Positions 50,899-60,693 of a stretch of DNA of 64,000 bases are shown here, piece by piece. Origin of the DNA: Pseudoleptotrichia goodfellowii (lineage in GTDB: Bacteria; Fusobacteriota; Fusobacteriia; Fusobacteriales; Leptotrichiaceae); the NCBI RefSeq assembly GCF_007990505.1, contig NZ_AP019822.1, positions 248,001 to 312,000 on the forward strand. Direction: 5' to 3'. A model generated the notes under the pieces. It made no database searches and was not told where the DNA came from. It worked only from the letters and a program-made list of their open reading frames with translations. Position numbers and translations under genes: made by a program. The stretch's first letter is position 1. Each line of letters begins with the position of its first letter.

Positions 50899-51489
50899 TT
50901 AAAATTTATTTTTATAATATTTTTTCAATTTTTCTATTTCCTGATCATTAATTTCATGCCCTCCGTCAAGAAGAATGACATCAAATTTATCGTAACCGAT
51001 ATTTTCAAATTCTTTTTTCATTTTCATTACATCTCCTGCAGGAGCCATAAGATCTGTAGCTCCTGTTGTGACAATAATGACATTTTTTAAAGGTCTGCTT
51101 TCAAATTTCCAACCTAGATGACTTGGATGAAGCAGTATAGTTTTATCTGCAATATCGGGTCTTTTTTCCAGTATTGCCGTTATAAAATTTGCTCCGTTGG
51201 AATAACCTATAAATGTTATTTTTTTTCCTTTTGTCAGTTCCAAATTATCCCATTGAGTAAGAAATTTCTCTACTCTTTCTGCCAAGCCTTTTCTGTCAGG
51301 CTCTCTTTTTCCTATAAGTGGTGCAAAAAATCTTCTTTTTATTCCGACACCTGTATCTCCTGAAAAGCTCAATACACTTGCATAAGGATCCAGTTCTCCC
51401 GTCAAGAAAAGTAGACTGTTTTCATTGCCGCCTGTTCCATGAAACAGTACAAACATTTCGTCTGTTCCTTTTATATACATATATTCCAT
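50899..51489 (-). CDS. Alpha/beta hydrolase, carboxylesterase type (MhqD-like)
   Basis: This 196-residue serine hydrolase has oxyanion segment LFHGTGGNE (about 16-24), nucleophile elbow GYSNGANF (about 108-115), an acid near TGATDLMAPAG and final histidine in DGGHEIND. Order and size match the MhqD-type esterases that accompany ring-cleaving dioxygenases in quinone detoxification operons. The start is ATG 51489 after AAGGAGG. It is the middle gene of the leftward operon. Confidence 0.85.
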   Translation of the reverse strand: MEYMYIKGTDEMFVLFHGTGGNENSLLFLTGELDPYASVLSFSGDTGVGIKRRFFAPLIGKREPDRKGLAERVEKFLTQWDNLELTKGKKITFIGYSNGANFITAILEKRPDIADKTILLHPSHLGWKFESRPLKNVIIVTTGATDLMAPAGDVMKMKKEFENIGYDKFDVILLDGGHEINDQEIEKLKKYYKNKF

Positions 51490-51542
51490 AATTTCCTCCT
51501 TACTTTTTGCGGTTGTTATTCTTGTATTTTATTATTCCTGTT

Positions 51543-52502
51543 TTATTTTAATTCGTAGTTCACATTACGTTCTATTTCTTCTCTTCTGTTTTCCAAAAAT
51601 TCCGGTAAAAATAAAGGAATCTCATGAAACTGTTTTCCCTGCTCAGGAAAAGATTCTTTTTCTTTATTTAGGGGAGTTGCAGTTTCAAATAAATTGAAGT
51701 TAGGCTCTCTGAAATAACTTGAGACGATAAATTCTCTGTCTATAATTCCTGAATTTTGAACATTTTTATCTTCAAGTTCTTTTTGAAGAACTTTCAAATC
51801 TTCCACACTTTCCACTCCGAAAGCTATATGGTGTATTCCTCCTACGCCTAATCGCTGTATTTCTGAAGCTTTATCCTCAATAATATGTATTTCATGTTTG
51901 AAAGGACTGTTTTTAAATCTGAATAATGACACTTTCAAGTTATTTACTGTAATTTCGTCATATTTTTCAAATCCGTAATTTTTTTCAAGAATTTTTTGTG
52001 TGGGCTCTGTATATCTTACTCTCAAATGAATATCGCCGATTCCTAAAACAGCGTGTTCTTCAGGAATATCTTCTGCTACAAAAGGTTCCATTTCTCCGAG
52101 TTCTCCTTTTCTGTAAACAAGTCCCAGTCTTTGTCCGTCCTCATCTTCAAATCTCAATATCTTCTGCCCGTTGTATGTTTCGATACCGTAATGACATACA
52201 TTGAAGTCGTCAAATCTTTTTTCCCAAAAATAAAGTGATTTTTCGGATCTTACTAAAAACATTGTTCTTTCAATTGCATTTGTTCCGAATCTGTTTTCTT
52301 TCATGCCTTTCATTTCAAAAACAGTAAATTCCGTTCCGCCTCTCCCTGTTTCATCACCGAAAAACAGATGATACATATTCGGATCGTCCTGATTGACGGT
52401 TTTTAATATTAATTTCAATCCCAAAATGTGATGATAAAAGTAAAATGCTCTTTCTGCGTTACTTGACAACACCGAAACATGGTGCAATCCTGTATTATTC
52501 AT
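51543..52502 (-). CDS. Ring-cleaving dioxygenase, VOC/glyoxalase family (MhqO-like)
   Basis: This 319-residue protein holds two vicinal-oxygen-chelate modules (about 1-130 and 145-285). Likely metal ligands are the histidine in LHHVSVLSS, the histidine in GIHHIAFGV and the glutamate in NFFETATPL-like FNLFETATP. It resembles the MhqO/MhqE/CatE proteins that open hydroquinone or catechol rings. It is first in the leftward operon, with its promoter in the gap it shares with the divergent HxlR gene. Confidence 0.87.
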   Translation of the reverse strand: MNNTGLHHVSVLSSNAERAFYFYHHILGLKLILKTVNQDDPNMYHLFFGDETGRGGTEFTVFEMKGMKENRFGTNAIERTMFLVRSEKSLYFWEKRFDDFNVCHYGIETYNGQKILRFEDEDGQRLGLVYRKGELGEMEPFVAEDIPEEHAVLGIGDIHLRVRYTEPTQKILEKNYGFEKYDEITVNNLKVSLFRFKNSPFKHEIHIIEDKASEIQRLGVGGIHHIAFGVESVEDLKVLQKELEDKNVQNSGIIDREFIVSSYFREPNFNLFETATPLNKEKESFPEQGKQFHEIPLFLPEFLENRREEIERNVNYELK

Positions 52503-52547
52503 AATAAATCCCTCTTTTCTTTTTCTTTTATTTTTATGTACAAACGA

Positions 52548-52576
52548 ATTATATCATTCTTAAATTTAATATACAA
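52548..52576 (-). promoter_or_regulatory. Promoter of the dioxygenase operon (minus strand)
   Basis: Read on the minus strand: TTGTAT (52576-52571), a 17-base spacer and TATAAT (52553-52548). Its -35 box coincides with that of the divergent regulator promoter. Confidence 0.75.
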
Positions 52577-52600
52577 GTACGCACTAAAAAGTGCTATAAT
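52572..52600 (+). promoter_or_regulatory. hxlR promoter with internal operator-like dyad
   Basis: TACAAG (52572-52577), a 17-base spacer and TATAAT (52595-52600). The spacer contains the dyad GCACT (52581-52585) / AGTGC (52590-52594), placed where a bound HxlR dimer would block this promoter and, through the shared -35 region, the divergent one. Confidence 0.65.
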
Positions 52601-52639
52601 ATGAAAAAGTATACAAATTGAAATGAGAGGATTTGAGAG

Positions 52640-52996
52640 ATGTCTGAAGATATAAAAATTGAACCGAATTTGTGTCGGACTGATGACGGACTTGATACAA
52701 TTATTGGAAAATGGGAATTACCTATTTTATTACATATGATGAAAAACGGAACTATGAGGTTTTCAGACTTTATGAGAGCTATGCCCGAAATAACCCAGAA
52801 AATGCTTACAAAAAATCTGCGTGAATTGGAAGAAGATGATTTGATAAGCCGTTTTTCTTATCCTACAATTCCGCCGAAAGTAGAGTATTCATTGACAGAG
52901 CATGGAAAGGAACTTGAGCCGATTATTGATCAGCTACATAAATGGGGTATTCGTCATAAAGAGCATATACAGAAAAAGTGGCAGAATATGATTTGA
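52640..52996 (+). CDS. HxlR-family regulator (YodB/CatR-like)
   Basis: A 118-residue winged-helix regulator of the HxlR family. The N-terminal cysteine C12 (EPNLCRTDDG) sits where YodB-type proteins carry their quinone-sensing cysteine. Typical blocks follow: IGKWELPILLHMMKNG, FSDFMRAMPEITQKMLTKNLREL and the wing EYSLTEHGKEL. It is divergent from the dioxygenase-esterase-oxidoreductase operon and is its likely repressor, relieved by thiol-reactive compounds (inference). Start is ATG 52640 after GAGAGGA. Confidence 0.9.
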   Translation: MSEDIKIEPNLCRTDDGLDTIIGKWELPILLHMMKNGTMRFSDFMRAMPEITQKMLTKNLRELEEDDLISRFSYPTIPPKVEYSLTEHGKELEPIIDQLHKWGIRHKEHIQKKWQNMI

Positions 52997-53025
52997 AAAT
53001 TACCTTTATCTATTAAAGAATAAAA

Positions 53026-53079
53026 AATATGTACCTCTAAACTTTTCAGATATTTCTGTCAAGTTTTTAGGTACATATT
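53026..53079. terminator. Long two-way terminator between hxlR and nifJ
   Basis: AATATGTACCT (53026-53036) pairs with AGGTACATATT (53069-53079), with inner AAACTT/AAGTTT pairing. It lies between convergent genes. A second hairpin near 53103-53127 (GTGAGG with CCTCCAC) stands right after the nifJ stop and is followed by TTTTTT on the minus strand. Confidence 0.75.
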
Positions 53080-53129
53080 ATGTTTTTATTTGTCATAAAA
53101 AATGTGAGGGTGAAAAATCCTCCACACCA

Positions 53130-56100
53130 TTATTCCGCAGAATAGTCCATTGAAGCCATTCTTTTATAATAATTCCAAGTTTCTTTGGCATTTTTTAAGT
53201 TTAATTCAAATAATTCTTTTGCACGTTCGGGAAATTCCGAAAGAAGTGCCGAATATCTGCTTTCGCCTTTAAGGAAATTCTCGTATTTATCCCAAGCGGG
53301 ATCTTTTGAATCCAGCTGTAAAGGATTTTTACCTTTTTCAGCAAGCCTCGGATCATATCTCAATATAGGCCAGTATCCTACTTCGGTAGCGAGTTTTTCT
53401 TCATGCTGACCACGTCCCATTCCTTCTTTTATTCCATGGGCGATACAAGGCGAGTAAGCTATTATTATTGAAGGACCCGGATATGATTCGGCTTCCCTTA
53501 TAGCTTTCAGAGTCTGATTCTGATTGGCTCCCATCGAAACTCTTGCCACATAGATATTCCCGTAAGTCATCAGTATAGCAGCCAAATCTTTTTTCTTAAC
53601 AGGTTTTCCCGATGAAGCAAATTTAGCTAAAGCTCCTGCAGGAGAGGCTTTGGATGACTGTCCACCGGTATTGGAATAAACTTCCGTATCAAGAATCAGC
53701 ATATTTACGTCGTCTCCCGATGCCAGAACGTGATCGATTCCTCCAAATCCTATATCATAGGCCCATCCGTCTCCTCCGAACATCCAGACTGATTTTTTAA
53801 CCAGATATTGTTTTAATTCCAACAGTTCTTTTGCAGTTTTCCCTGTTTCTTTTTCAAGGAGAGGAACTATTTTATTTCTTAATTCCGTTGTTTTTTCTCC
53901 GTCTGATATATTTTCTCTCCATTCGAGAAATAAAGCGGCTAATTCAGGAGATACTTCATTTTCACATTCGATCATCATTTTAGCCATTCTGTGTCTTATA
54001 GTTTCCGTAGCCTGAAACATACCGTATCCATATTCGGCATTGTCTTCAAATAAGGAAGATGCCCATGCAGGTCCTTCGCCGCATGAATTTTTAGTATACG
54101 GAGTAGACGGTGCAGATGCTCCGTAAATTGAAGAACATCCTGTAGCATTGGCTATAAGCATTCTTTCCCCGAATAATTGTGTTACGAGCTTAATATAAGT
54201 AGTTTCTCCGCAACCCGCACATGCTCCTGAAAATTCAAATAACGGTTTTGCAAATTGAGAGCCTTTTACGGTATTTTTCCCCATTATATGGTCTTTGTAG
54301 GAAACTTCATTGTATAAATAATCACTGTATTCCACTTCATGTCTTTCTATTTGACTTTCAATAGGTTTCATTACTATAGCTTTTCCTTTAGGTGCAGGGC
54401 AGACATCTACACATGCGGTACATCCCGTACAATCCAAAGGAGACACCTGAATTTTATATTGTAAATTGTCAAATCCTCTCCCTAAAGCTTTTATTGTAGG
54501 CATTCCTTGAGGTGCTGCTGCCATTTCTTTTTCATCAATCAGAAAAGGTCTTATTGCGGCATGAGGACATACGTATGCACACTGATTACATTGTATACAC
54601 ATGTCAGGCTGCCATTCGGGAACTTCCACAGCTATTCCTCTTTTTTCATAATTTGCCGTTCCGTGCTCAAGAGTTCCGTCTTCATATCCGACAAATGCCG
54701 AAACAGGCAACTGCTCTCCTTTGATAGCATTAATAGGATCGGCTATTTTCCTTACATATTCAGGTTTTGCAGAATCTATTATTTCTTCGTCCACTTCCAG
54801 GTCAGCCCATGCAGGATCTACAAAAACTTCTTCAAGCCCTTCTGTTCCTTTATCTATTGCAGCCCAGTTTTTTTCAACAACATCTTTGCCTTTTTTACCG
54901 TAAGTTTTTTCAGCGTATTCTTTCATATATTTTTTTGCTTCTTCATAAGGAATTACTTCGGTCAAATAAAAGAATGCCGATTGCATAATGGTGTTTGTTC
55001 TGTTTCCGAGTCCCACTTCCAAAGCGAGTTTTGTAGCATTTATAATGAAGAATTTTGCTTTTTTTCTTGCCAGTTCACGTTTTATTTCATTAGGAATGTT
55101 TTTTACAAGTTTATCTTTATCCCAAATAGTATTTAATAAGAAGATTCCACCTTCTCTGAGTCCCGAAATCATATCGTATTTTCCTAGATAGGCAGGCACC
55201 GAACAGGCAACAAAGCTCGGTTTTGTAACTAAATAAGTCGATCTTATAGGATCTTTACTGAATCTTAAGTGAGATCTTGTTACTCCTCCGGATTTTTTCG
55301 AGTCGTAGGCAAAATATCCCTGTGCGTACAAATCGGTTTTATCTCCTATGATTTTAATCGAGTTTTTATTTGCTCCGACAGTTCCGTCAGATCCCAAACC
55401 ATAAAAAAGACACGCTTTTACATCTTTATTTCCTGCAAAAACAGGTTCTTCCAAAGCTAACGAACTGAACGTAACATCATCCACTATACCTATAGTAAAA
55501 TGGTCTTTAGGCTCACTCTGATCAAGATTTTTGTAGACTGCGAGTATCTGTTCCACAGTAGTATCTTTTGAAGAGAGTCCATAACGTCCTCCTACTATAA
55601 TCGGAGGATTTTCTTTGCCGTAATACAAAGATCGGACATCCATATACAAAGGCTCTCCCAATGCCCCCGGCTCTTTCGTCCTGTCCAATACAGCGATTTT
55701 TTTCACTGTTTCGGGCATTGCCTCGAAAAAGTATTTTTTTGAAAAAGGTCTGTATAAATGAACTGTAAGAAGTCCTACTTTAACTCCTTTTTCTGCAAGA
55801 AAATCGACAGTTTCCTTTATTGTTTCGTTGACAGACCCCATCGCAACGATAACTCTTTCGGCATCTTCGGCTCCGTAATAGACAAAAGGAGCATAGTGTC
55901 TTCCTGTTTCTTTGGTAATTTCTTTCATATAGTCATTTACAATGTCCGGTACGGCATCGTAAAATCTGTTTTGTGCTTCTCTTGCTTGAAAATAAATATC
56001 GTCATTCTGAGCACTTCCTCTTGTTACAGGATTTTCCGGATTTAAAGCTCTTTCTCTGAATTCCTGTAGAGCTTTTTTATCGAGCAATCTGTCAAATACT

Positions 56101-56666
56101 TCATAACCCATTACTTCGACTTTATTTATCTCGTGAGAAGTTCTGAATCCCTCAAAAAAATGAAGCACAGGTACTCTTGATTTTATCGCGGCAAGGTGTG
56201 CCACTCCTGCCAGATCCATTACTTCCTGAACGGAACTTGTAGCCATCATTGCCCAGCCTGTCATTCTTACGGCATAAATATCCTGATGATCTCCGAAAAT
56301 GGACAGTGCCTGAGCTGATATGGATCTTGCCGCCACGTGCATAACTCCCGGTAGCAGTTCTCCCGCTATTTTATACATATTAGGTATTTTAAGTAACAAT
56401 CCCTGAGAAGCTGTAAATGTTGTTGTCAAAGCCCCGGCCTGTAAAGAACCGTGAACAGTTCCCGCAGCTCCTGCTTCGGATTGCATTTCTACGACTTTTA
56501 CAGGTGCCCCCATTAAATTTGTTTTTCCGTAGGCAGCCCACTGATCGGTATATTCTGCCATTGTTGATGATGGAGTAATAGGATAAATCCCGGCTACTTC
56601 AGTAAAAGCATATGCCGCATGTGCAGCTGCCTGATTTCCGTCCATTGTCTCCATTACTTTAGCCAT
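53130..56666 (-). CDS. nifJ: Pyruvate:ferredoxin (flavodoxin) oxidoreductase
   Basis: This 1178-residue single-chain enzyme oxidises pyruvate and CoA to acetyl-CoA, CO2 and reduced ferredoxin or flavodoxin, the core of anaerobic fermentation. The order is canonical: pyrimidine-binding domain (GIYPITPSSTMAEYTDQWA near 27-45), CoA-binding and gamma domains, and two 4Fe-4S clusters (CIQCNQCAYVCPHA near 690 and CTGCTACVDVCPAP near 748). The TPP-binding C-terminus has CAGCGETTYIK, ATGCSSIYGAS and GDGWAYDIGFGG with DTEVYSNTGGQSSK. It is full length. ATG 56666 follows AGGAGGAAC, with its own promoter. Confidence 0.97.
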   Translation of the reverse strand: MAKVMETMDGNQAAAHAAYAFTEVAGIYPITPSSTMAEYTDQWAAYGKTNLMGAPVKVVEMQSEAGAAGTVHGSLQAGALTTTFTASQGLLLKIPNMYKIAGELLPGVMHVAARSISAQALSIFGDHQDIYAVRMTGWAMMATSSVQEVMDLAGVAHLAAIKSRVPVLHFFEGFRTSHEINKVEVMGYEVFDRLLDKKALQEFRERALNPENPVTRGSAQNDDIYFQAREAQNRFYDAVPDIVNDYMKEITKETGRHYAPFVYYGAEDAERVIVAMGSVNETIKETVDFLAEKGVKVGLLTVHLYRPFSKKYFFEAMPETVKKIAVLDRTKEPGALGEPLYMDVRSLYYGKENPPIIVGGRYGLSSKDTTVEQILAVYKNLDQSEPKDHFTIGIVDDVTFSSLALEEPVFAGNKDVKACLFYGLGSDGTVGANKNSIKIIGDKTDLYAQGYFAYDSKKSGGVTRSHLRFSKDPIRSTYLVTKPSFVACSVPAYLGKYDMISGLREGGIFLLNTIWDKDKLVKNIPNEIKRELARKKAKFFIINATKLALEVGLGNRTNTIMQSAFFYLTEVIPYEEAKKYMKEYAEKTYGKKGKDVVEKNWAAIDKGTEGLEEVFVDPAWADLEVDEEIIDSAKPEYVRKIADPINAIKGEQLPVSAFVGYEDGTLEHGTANYEKRGIAVEVPEWQPDMCIQCNQCAYVCPHAAIRPFLIDEKEMAAAPQGMPTIKALGRGFDNLQYKIQVSPLDCTGCTACVDVCPAPKGKAIVMKPIESQIERHEVEYSDYLYNEVSYKDHIMGKNTVKGSQFAKPLFEFSGACAGCGETTYIKLVTQLFGERMLIANATGCSSIYGASAPSTPYTKNSCGEGPAWASSLFEDNAEYGYGMFQATETIRHRMAKMMIECENEVSPELAALFLEWRENISDGEKTTELRNKIVPLLEKETGKTAKELLELKQYLVKKSVWMFGGDGWAYDIGFGGIDHVLASGDDVNMLILDTEVYSNTGGQSSKASPAGALAKFASSGKPVKKKDLAAILMTYGNIYVARVSMGANQNQTLKAIREAESYPGPSIIIAYSPCIAHGIKEGMGRGQHEEKLATEVGYWPILRYDPRLAEKGKNPLQLDSKDPAWDKYENFLKGESRYSALLSEFPERAKELFELNLKNAKETWNYYKRMASMDYSAE

Positions 56667-56714
56667 TGTTCCTCCTAAAATTTATCTTAAAAAATTGATG
56701 TTATTTTATAATTA

Positions 56715-56743
56715 ATAATATAATTAAAATGCGGTTTAGTCAA
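56715..56743 (-). promoter_or_regulatory. Promoter of nifJ (minus strand)
   Basis: Read leftward: TTGACT (56743-56738), a 17-base spacer and TATTAT (56720-56715), about 50 bases before the nifJ ATG. Confidence 0.75.
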
Positions 56744-57034
56744 GTTTTTATTTGTTTTCAGTATATTTTTCACTAATGTTTTTCGTAATTATTTTGATAT
56801 ACAAAATATATTTTACAGTTCTTTTTTGCAGTTCTTTTTCTTTTTTGTCCTATTTACAACATTTTTTGAAAAAATATTTTACTATCCAAAGTATTTTTTT
56901 AGCAAATAATATTGTTGAAAATATACAAAATTTATCGTACAACAATCAAAAATACATAAAATATATAGTTGCTTTGAAATAGAATATATTTTTTTAATAA
57001 TACATTAAATTTTTCTGTTATTTTAAAATGTTAT
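56744..57034. other. AT-rich divergent gap between nifJ and the DUF3298-like gene
   Basis: About 290 bases of very AT-rich DNA with no credible gene; a 76-codon frame inside it lacks a ribosome site and looks random. Apart from the two flanking promoters nothing specific is seen. Confidence 0.5.
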
Positions 57035-57063
57035 TTGCTTATTTAGGGAATTTATTATATAAT
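57035..57063 (+). promoter_or_regulatory. Promoter of the DUF3298-like gene
   Basis: TTGCTT (57035-57040), a 17-base spacer and TATAAT (57058-57063), about 49 bases before the ATG. Confidence 0.7.
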
Positions 57064-57111
57064 ATTTTCGTAAAATGAATTTAATAAATAAAATTTAGAG
57101 GTGATTTATAA

Positions 57112-57774
57112 ATGAAAAAATTAGGAATACTTTTAATGGCTCTGACAATCGTCAGTGTATCATACGGTGCAAAAGAAAAAGAAGATACTACATTTACGTT
57201 CCAAAACTATATTCCTTCAGCTCCTGATGCTGTAAAGGAAATAGCGAGAACTAAAAATTTGGACGGTTCTGTTGTTGCATATCCTGTATTTACGGGAAAT
57301 CTTAAAGTTGTCGAAAAAATGAATAAGACTGTAACAAAATTTGTAAATACTTTCAAAGGACATAAAGACAAAACTTACAAAGTGGAATATCAGGTTGTAG
57401 GAAGTAATGACCGTTTTGTCAGTATATTGTTCACAATAGAAAAAAATGATAAAAAAAATAATGTTATTACAAAATACAATGACGCTATTACTTTTAATGT
57501 AAAAGACGGAAAAGAAATGGGAATTAAGGATATATTTGTTCAAGGTTATGAAACAGCATTGAATGCTGCGATAAACGATAAAATTAAACAATTCGGACTT
57601 ACTGTAAACGAAACAGGAAAAAATAAATTCAAAGGTGCTGCAAAAGGAACAAAATTCTATATGGAAGATGACTCTATAGTTTTGTTTTACAATCAGGGAG
57701 AAGGTCTTGAATTTGCAGACGGACAGTTGTTTATTCCTTTTATAACAAGAGATCTTATCGGAATAATAAAATAA
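57112..57774 (+). CDS. Exported protein with DUF4163/DUF3298-like fold
   Basis: A 220-residue protein with a signal peptide (about 1-19, ending SVSYGAKE). The body resembles the DUF4163 plus DUF3298 pair found in RsiV and PdaC: YKVEYQVVGSNDRFVSILFTI (split in two strands), TFNVKDGKEMGIKDIF, then FYMEDDSIVLFYNQGEGLEF and FIPFITRDL. Those domains bind lysozyme or glycan in some relatives, but no enzyme residues are evident here. It is monocistronic with a clear promoter and terminator. Confidence 0.7.
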   Translation: MKKLGILLMALTIVSVSYGAKEKEDTTFTFQNYIPSAPDAVKEIARTKNLDGSVVAYPVFTGNLKVVEKMNKTVTKFVNTFKGHKDKTYKVEYQVVGSNDRFVSILFTIEKNDKKNNVITKYNDAITFNVKDGKEMGIKDIFVQGYETALNAAINDKIKQFGLTVNETGKNKFKGAAKGTKFYMEDDSIVLFYNQGEGLEFADGQLFIPFITRDLIGIIK

Positions 57775-57788
57775 GATAACATAACATG

Positions 57789-57828
57789 AAAAAATCGTTT
57801 CGGATCGTTTATTTCGGAGCGATTTTTT
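57789..57828 (+). terminator. Terminator after the DUF3298-like gene
   Basis: AAAATCG (57791-57797) pairs with CGATTTT (57820-57826), extended inward by TTTCG/CGGAG with G-T pairs and followed by a T run. Confidence 0.8.
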
Positions 57829-57953
57829 ATTGTAAAAAATCGGGAAATGTCGAGAAATGTTTCGGGAAAATTATTAACAAAAAATTAAAAAAATATATTT
57901 TAATTACTTTCATAATATGGTAAAATGTATTTATAAATTTTGAGGAGCTAAAC

Positions 57954-60638
57954 ATGAGAAATACCAAATGGGTTATAAAAAGTGTGCCCAAAGATAAAGA
58001 GATTAAAATAAATGACATTCCTGTGGATAAAGATATTTTGAAAATCCTGTCTTCAAGAGGAATAAAATCCGCCAAAGATATAAAAAATTTTCTCAATCCG
58101 AAACTGGAAAATATTCAGTCTCCTTACGGACTTTATGATATGGAAAAAACAGTGAAAGCGATTGAAAAAGCGGTAAATAAACAAAAAAATATCTGGATAT
58201 ATGGTGATTATGATGTAGACGGTATTACTTCCACGTCAATTTTGTATATGGCTTTAAAAGAGTTGGGAGCAGAAAATGTGAATTATTATATTCCTGTTCG
58301 TGATGAAGGATACGGGCTTAATAATGATGCTTTGAAAAAAATAAAAGATTCCGGAGGAGAGCTTGTCATCACTGTAGATTGCGGTATTACTGCTTTTACC
58401 GAAGTTGAGTATGCAAATTCTCTCGGACTTTCAATGATTATAACCGATCATCATAATTTACACGGAAATAAAATACCGAAAGCTCTTACAGTTATAAATC
58501 CTAAAAGAAGTGAAAATGACTTTTCTTTTAGTTCGTTAGCCGGAGTCGGAACAATATTCATGGTTATTCTTGCACTTTTTGAAAGAAAAGGAATAAAAGA
58601 AAAGGCATATAAATATCTTGATCTTGTAGCCATAGGAACGGTAGCCGATATTGTACCTTTACTTGAAGAAAACAGAATATTTACGAAATTCGGATTGGAA
58701 AAACTGCCTTTTTCGGAAAATAAAGGATTAAATTTTCTGTTATACAAGTTATTCAACAATGACAAAGGTTCGGTTAATGATCCGAAAGTTGAATATTCTA
58801 CTTATGATGTGGGATTTATTATCGCTCCGGTATTTAATGCAGCAGGTCGTCTGAAAGATGCCAAAATGGTAGTAAAACTTTTGATTTCCGACAATGACAG
58901 AGAAATAGACATTATAGTAAAAGAGCTTATTAATAAAAATTATGAGAGAAAAGAATTACAAAACAATATTGTGGAAAAAGTTGAAAAAAATATAGAAAAA
59001 CAGCATATAAATGAAGATTTTGTAATTATAGACTATTCTCCCGAATATCATCACGGAGTTATAGGGATTGCTGCGGCTAAAATAGTCGATACTTACTATA
59101 AACCGGTAATTATTATGGAAGTAAAAGAAGACGAGGGAATAGCTGTGGGATCGTGCAGAAGTATCGAGAATTTCAATATTTTGGAAGCACTTCAGTCTAT
59201 GCCCGAATTATTTGTAAAATTCGGAGGGCATTCGGGAGCTGCAGGTTTTACGATTCCTATTAAGAATATTGAACTGTTCAGAAAAAAAATCAATGACTAT
59301 GCAAAGAAAATATTAAAAGAAGAAGATTTTGTGAAAGTAATAAATATTGATAAGCAAATTCCCATACAGAAAATATCCTACGAATTTTTTCAGGTGATAG
59401 AGTTATTAAAGCCTTTCGGTTTCGGTAATCCGAGTCCTACTTTTCAGACGAAAAATATTCTTTTGGAGAATATAAAGTTTATCGGAGAAAGTAAAAATCA
59501 TCTTATGTTCGATTTGAAGCAGAAAGGATTTTCAAACAGAAATACCGTATGGTTCGGAGCAGGAGAATATTTTAAGGAATTAAGTCAAAATGTTGTTTAC
59601 GATATTGTATACAAGATGAAAGTAGAGTCTTTTCAAGACAGATATTACACAAAAGTTTATATAGATGACATCAAAGTGTCAGATTTGAAAGATGATACTC
59701 TTTCTTATTATCATTCTTTGTATAATACTTCTTTTCCATTAAAGTCGGTATTTTATACGAATATTGATTTGGAAAAAGACTCGCCCCTTACTGTAAAAAT
59801 AGAATTTGATCAGATTTCTCTTTTTCAGGGCAGAAAATTTGTCGGCAGACTTGATTATAATGTTTCAAATTTATTGATTTTATTGAATGAATATTATAAT
59901 CAGAATTTTAAAATAAAAATAGAAAATATAAGAAAAACAGGAAATCATAATATTGTCGATATTTTAATAAAGAGGGATTATAATTTTGAGTGCTATGATT
60001 ACACCGAAACTTCTATTTTCAGGAAAATAAAAGAATTTTTAATAGGAAATATGGAGTATGACAGCTATACGAAAAAACTTCTTTCGATATTTTTCAAGCA
60101 AAATAAGAATTTGATGATTAAAACGGGAAAATCTTCTCAAAATATACTGAATAATTTTTTGCTTACAACAGGGATTTACTACATGAAACAGACTGGAAAG
60201 AAAAGTAAAATTATTATAAAAAATGGCAAAAATACACCTTATGATAATCCTTTTATAAAAACTTATTTTGATATAATGCCTAAATATAAAAGTGATGGAG
60301 ATTGTCCATTTGTTTTCTTTTGTGATGAGCAGGCGAAATTTGAAAAATATATAGGTGAGAATAATTCGGGAACGAGATTTTGTTGTGTTTCAAATGTCGA
60401 TTTTGAAAAGGATTTTGCCGGAAAATCGGAGCAGTTGTCTGATGTCGAAATAATAGAAAATGTTGAGGAATTACCTGAAAATATAGTTTTACTGAGCAGT
60501 CTGAAAAAGTCCGAATTAAAAGATTTGAAAAATATTTTTGTGGAATATTTGCCTTTAAAGGAAAAAATTCGACTGAAAAAATTATTTCAGGATGGAGAAA
60601 CGATTTATTCTGATGAGGCGGTTAGGGAGATATTATAA
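57954..60638 (+). CDS. recJ: Single-stranded-DNA exonuclease RecJ
   Basis: This 894-residue 5'-3' exonuclease acts in recombination and mismatch repair. DHH-family motifs are complete: YGDYDVDGITSTS (about 83-95), TVDCGIT, TDHHNLHG, AGVGTIF, and the DHHA1 motif GGHSGAAGF (about 423-431), followed by the OB-fold domain. It is about 300 residues longer than E. coli RecJ. The C-terminal extension (from about 600) is lysine-rich and of unknown role, comparable to the long Firmicute form. It is preceded by TGAGGAG. A pseudopilin and comEC follow. Confidence 0.93.
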   Translation: MRNTKWVIKSVPKDKEIKINDIPVDKDILKILSSRGIKSAKDIKNFLNPKLENIQSPYGLYDMEKTVKAIEKAVNKQKNIWIYGDYDVDGITSTSILYMALKELGAENVNYYIPVRDEGYGLNNDALKKIKDSGGELVITVDCGITAFTEVEYANSLGLSMIITDHHNLHGNKIPKALTVINPKRSENDFSFSSLAGVGTIFMVILALFERKGIKEKAYKYLDLVAIGTVADIVPLLEENRIFTKFGLEKLPFSENKGLNFLLYKLFNNDKGSVNDPKVEYSTYDVGFIIAPVFNAAGRLKDAKMVVKLLISDNDREIDIIVKELINKNYERKELQNNIVEKVEKNIEKQHINEDFVIIDYSPEYHHGVIGIAAAKIVDTYYKPVIIMEVKEDEGIAVGSCRSIENFNILEALQSMPELFVKFGGHSGAAGFTIPIKNIELFRKKINDYAKKILKEEDFVKVINIDKQIPIQKISYEFFQVIELLKPFGFGNPSPTFQTKNILLENIKFIGESKNHLMFDLKQKGFSNRNTVWFGAGEYFKELSQNVVYDIVYKMKVESFQDRYYTKVYIDDIKVSDLKDDTLSYYHSLYNTSFPLKSVFYTNIDLEKDSPLTVKIEFDQISLFQGRKFVGRLDYNVSNLLILLNEYYNQNFKIKIENIRKTGNHNIVDILIKRDYNFECYDYTETSIFRKIKEFLIGNMEYDSYTKKLLSIFFKQNKNLMIKTGKSSQNILNNFLLTTGIYYMKQTGKKSKIIIKNGKNTPYDNPFIKTYFDIMPKYKSDGDCPFVFFCDEQAKFEKYIGENNSGTRFCCVSNVDFEKDFAGKSEQLSDVEIIENVEELPENIVLLSSLKKSELKDLKNIFVEYLPLKEKIRLKKLFQDGETIYSDEAVREIL

Positions 60639-60693
60639 TTTTAGAAAAATCATATTATTTACAATTTTATTAATATAATCGGGGGGATTAATT

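Noticed and set aside
54507-55136. 209-codon frame on the plus strand inside nifJ
   Set aside because: It is opposite a fully conserved enzyme, is Phe/Cys/Ser-rich without domains, and has no ribosome site.
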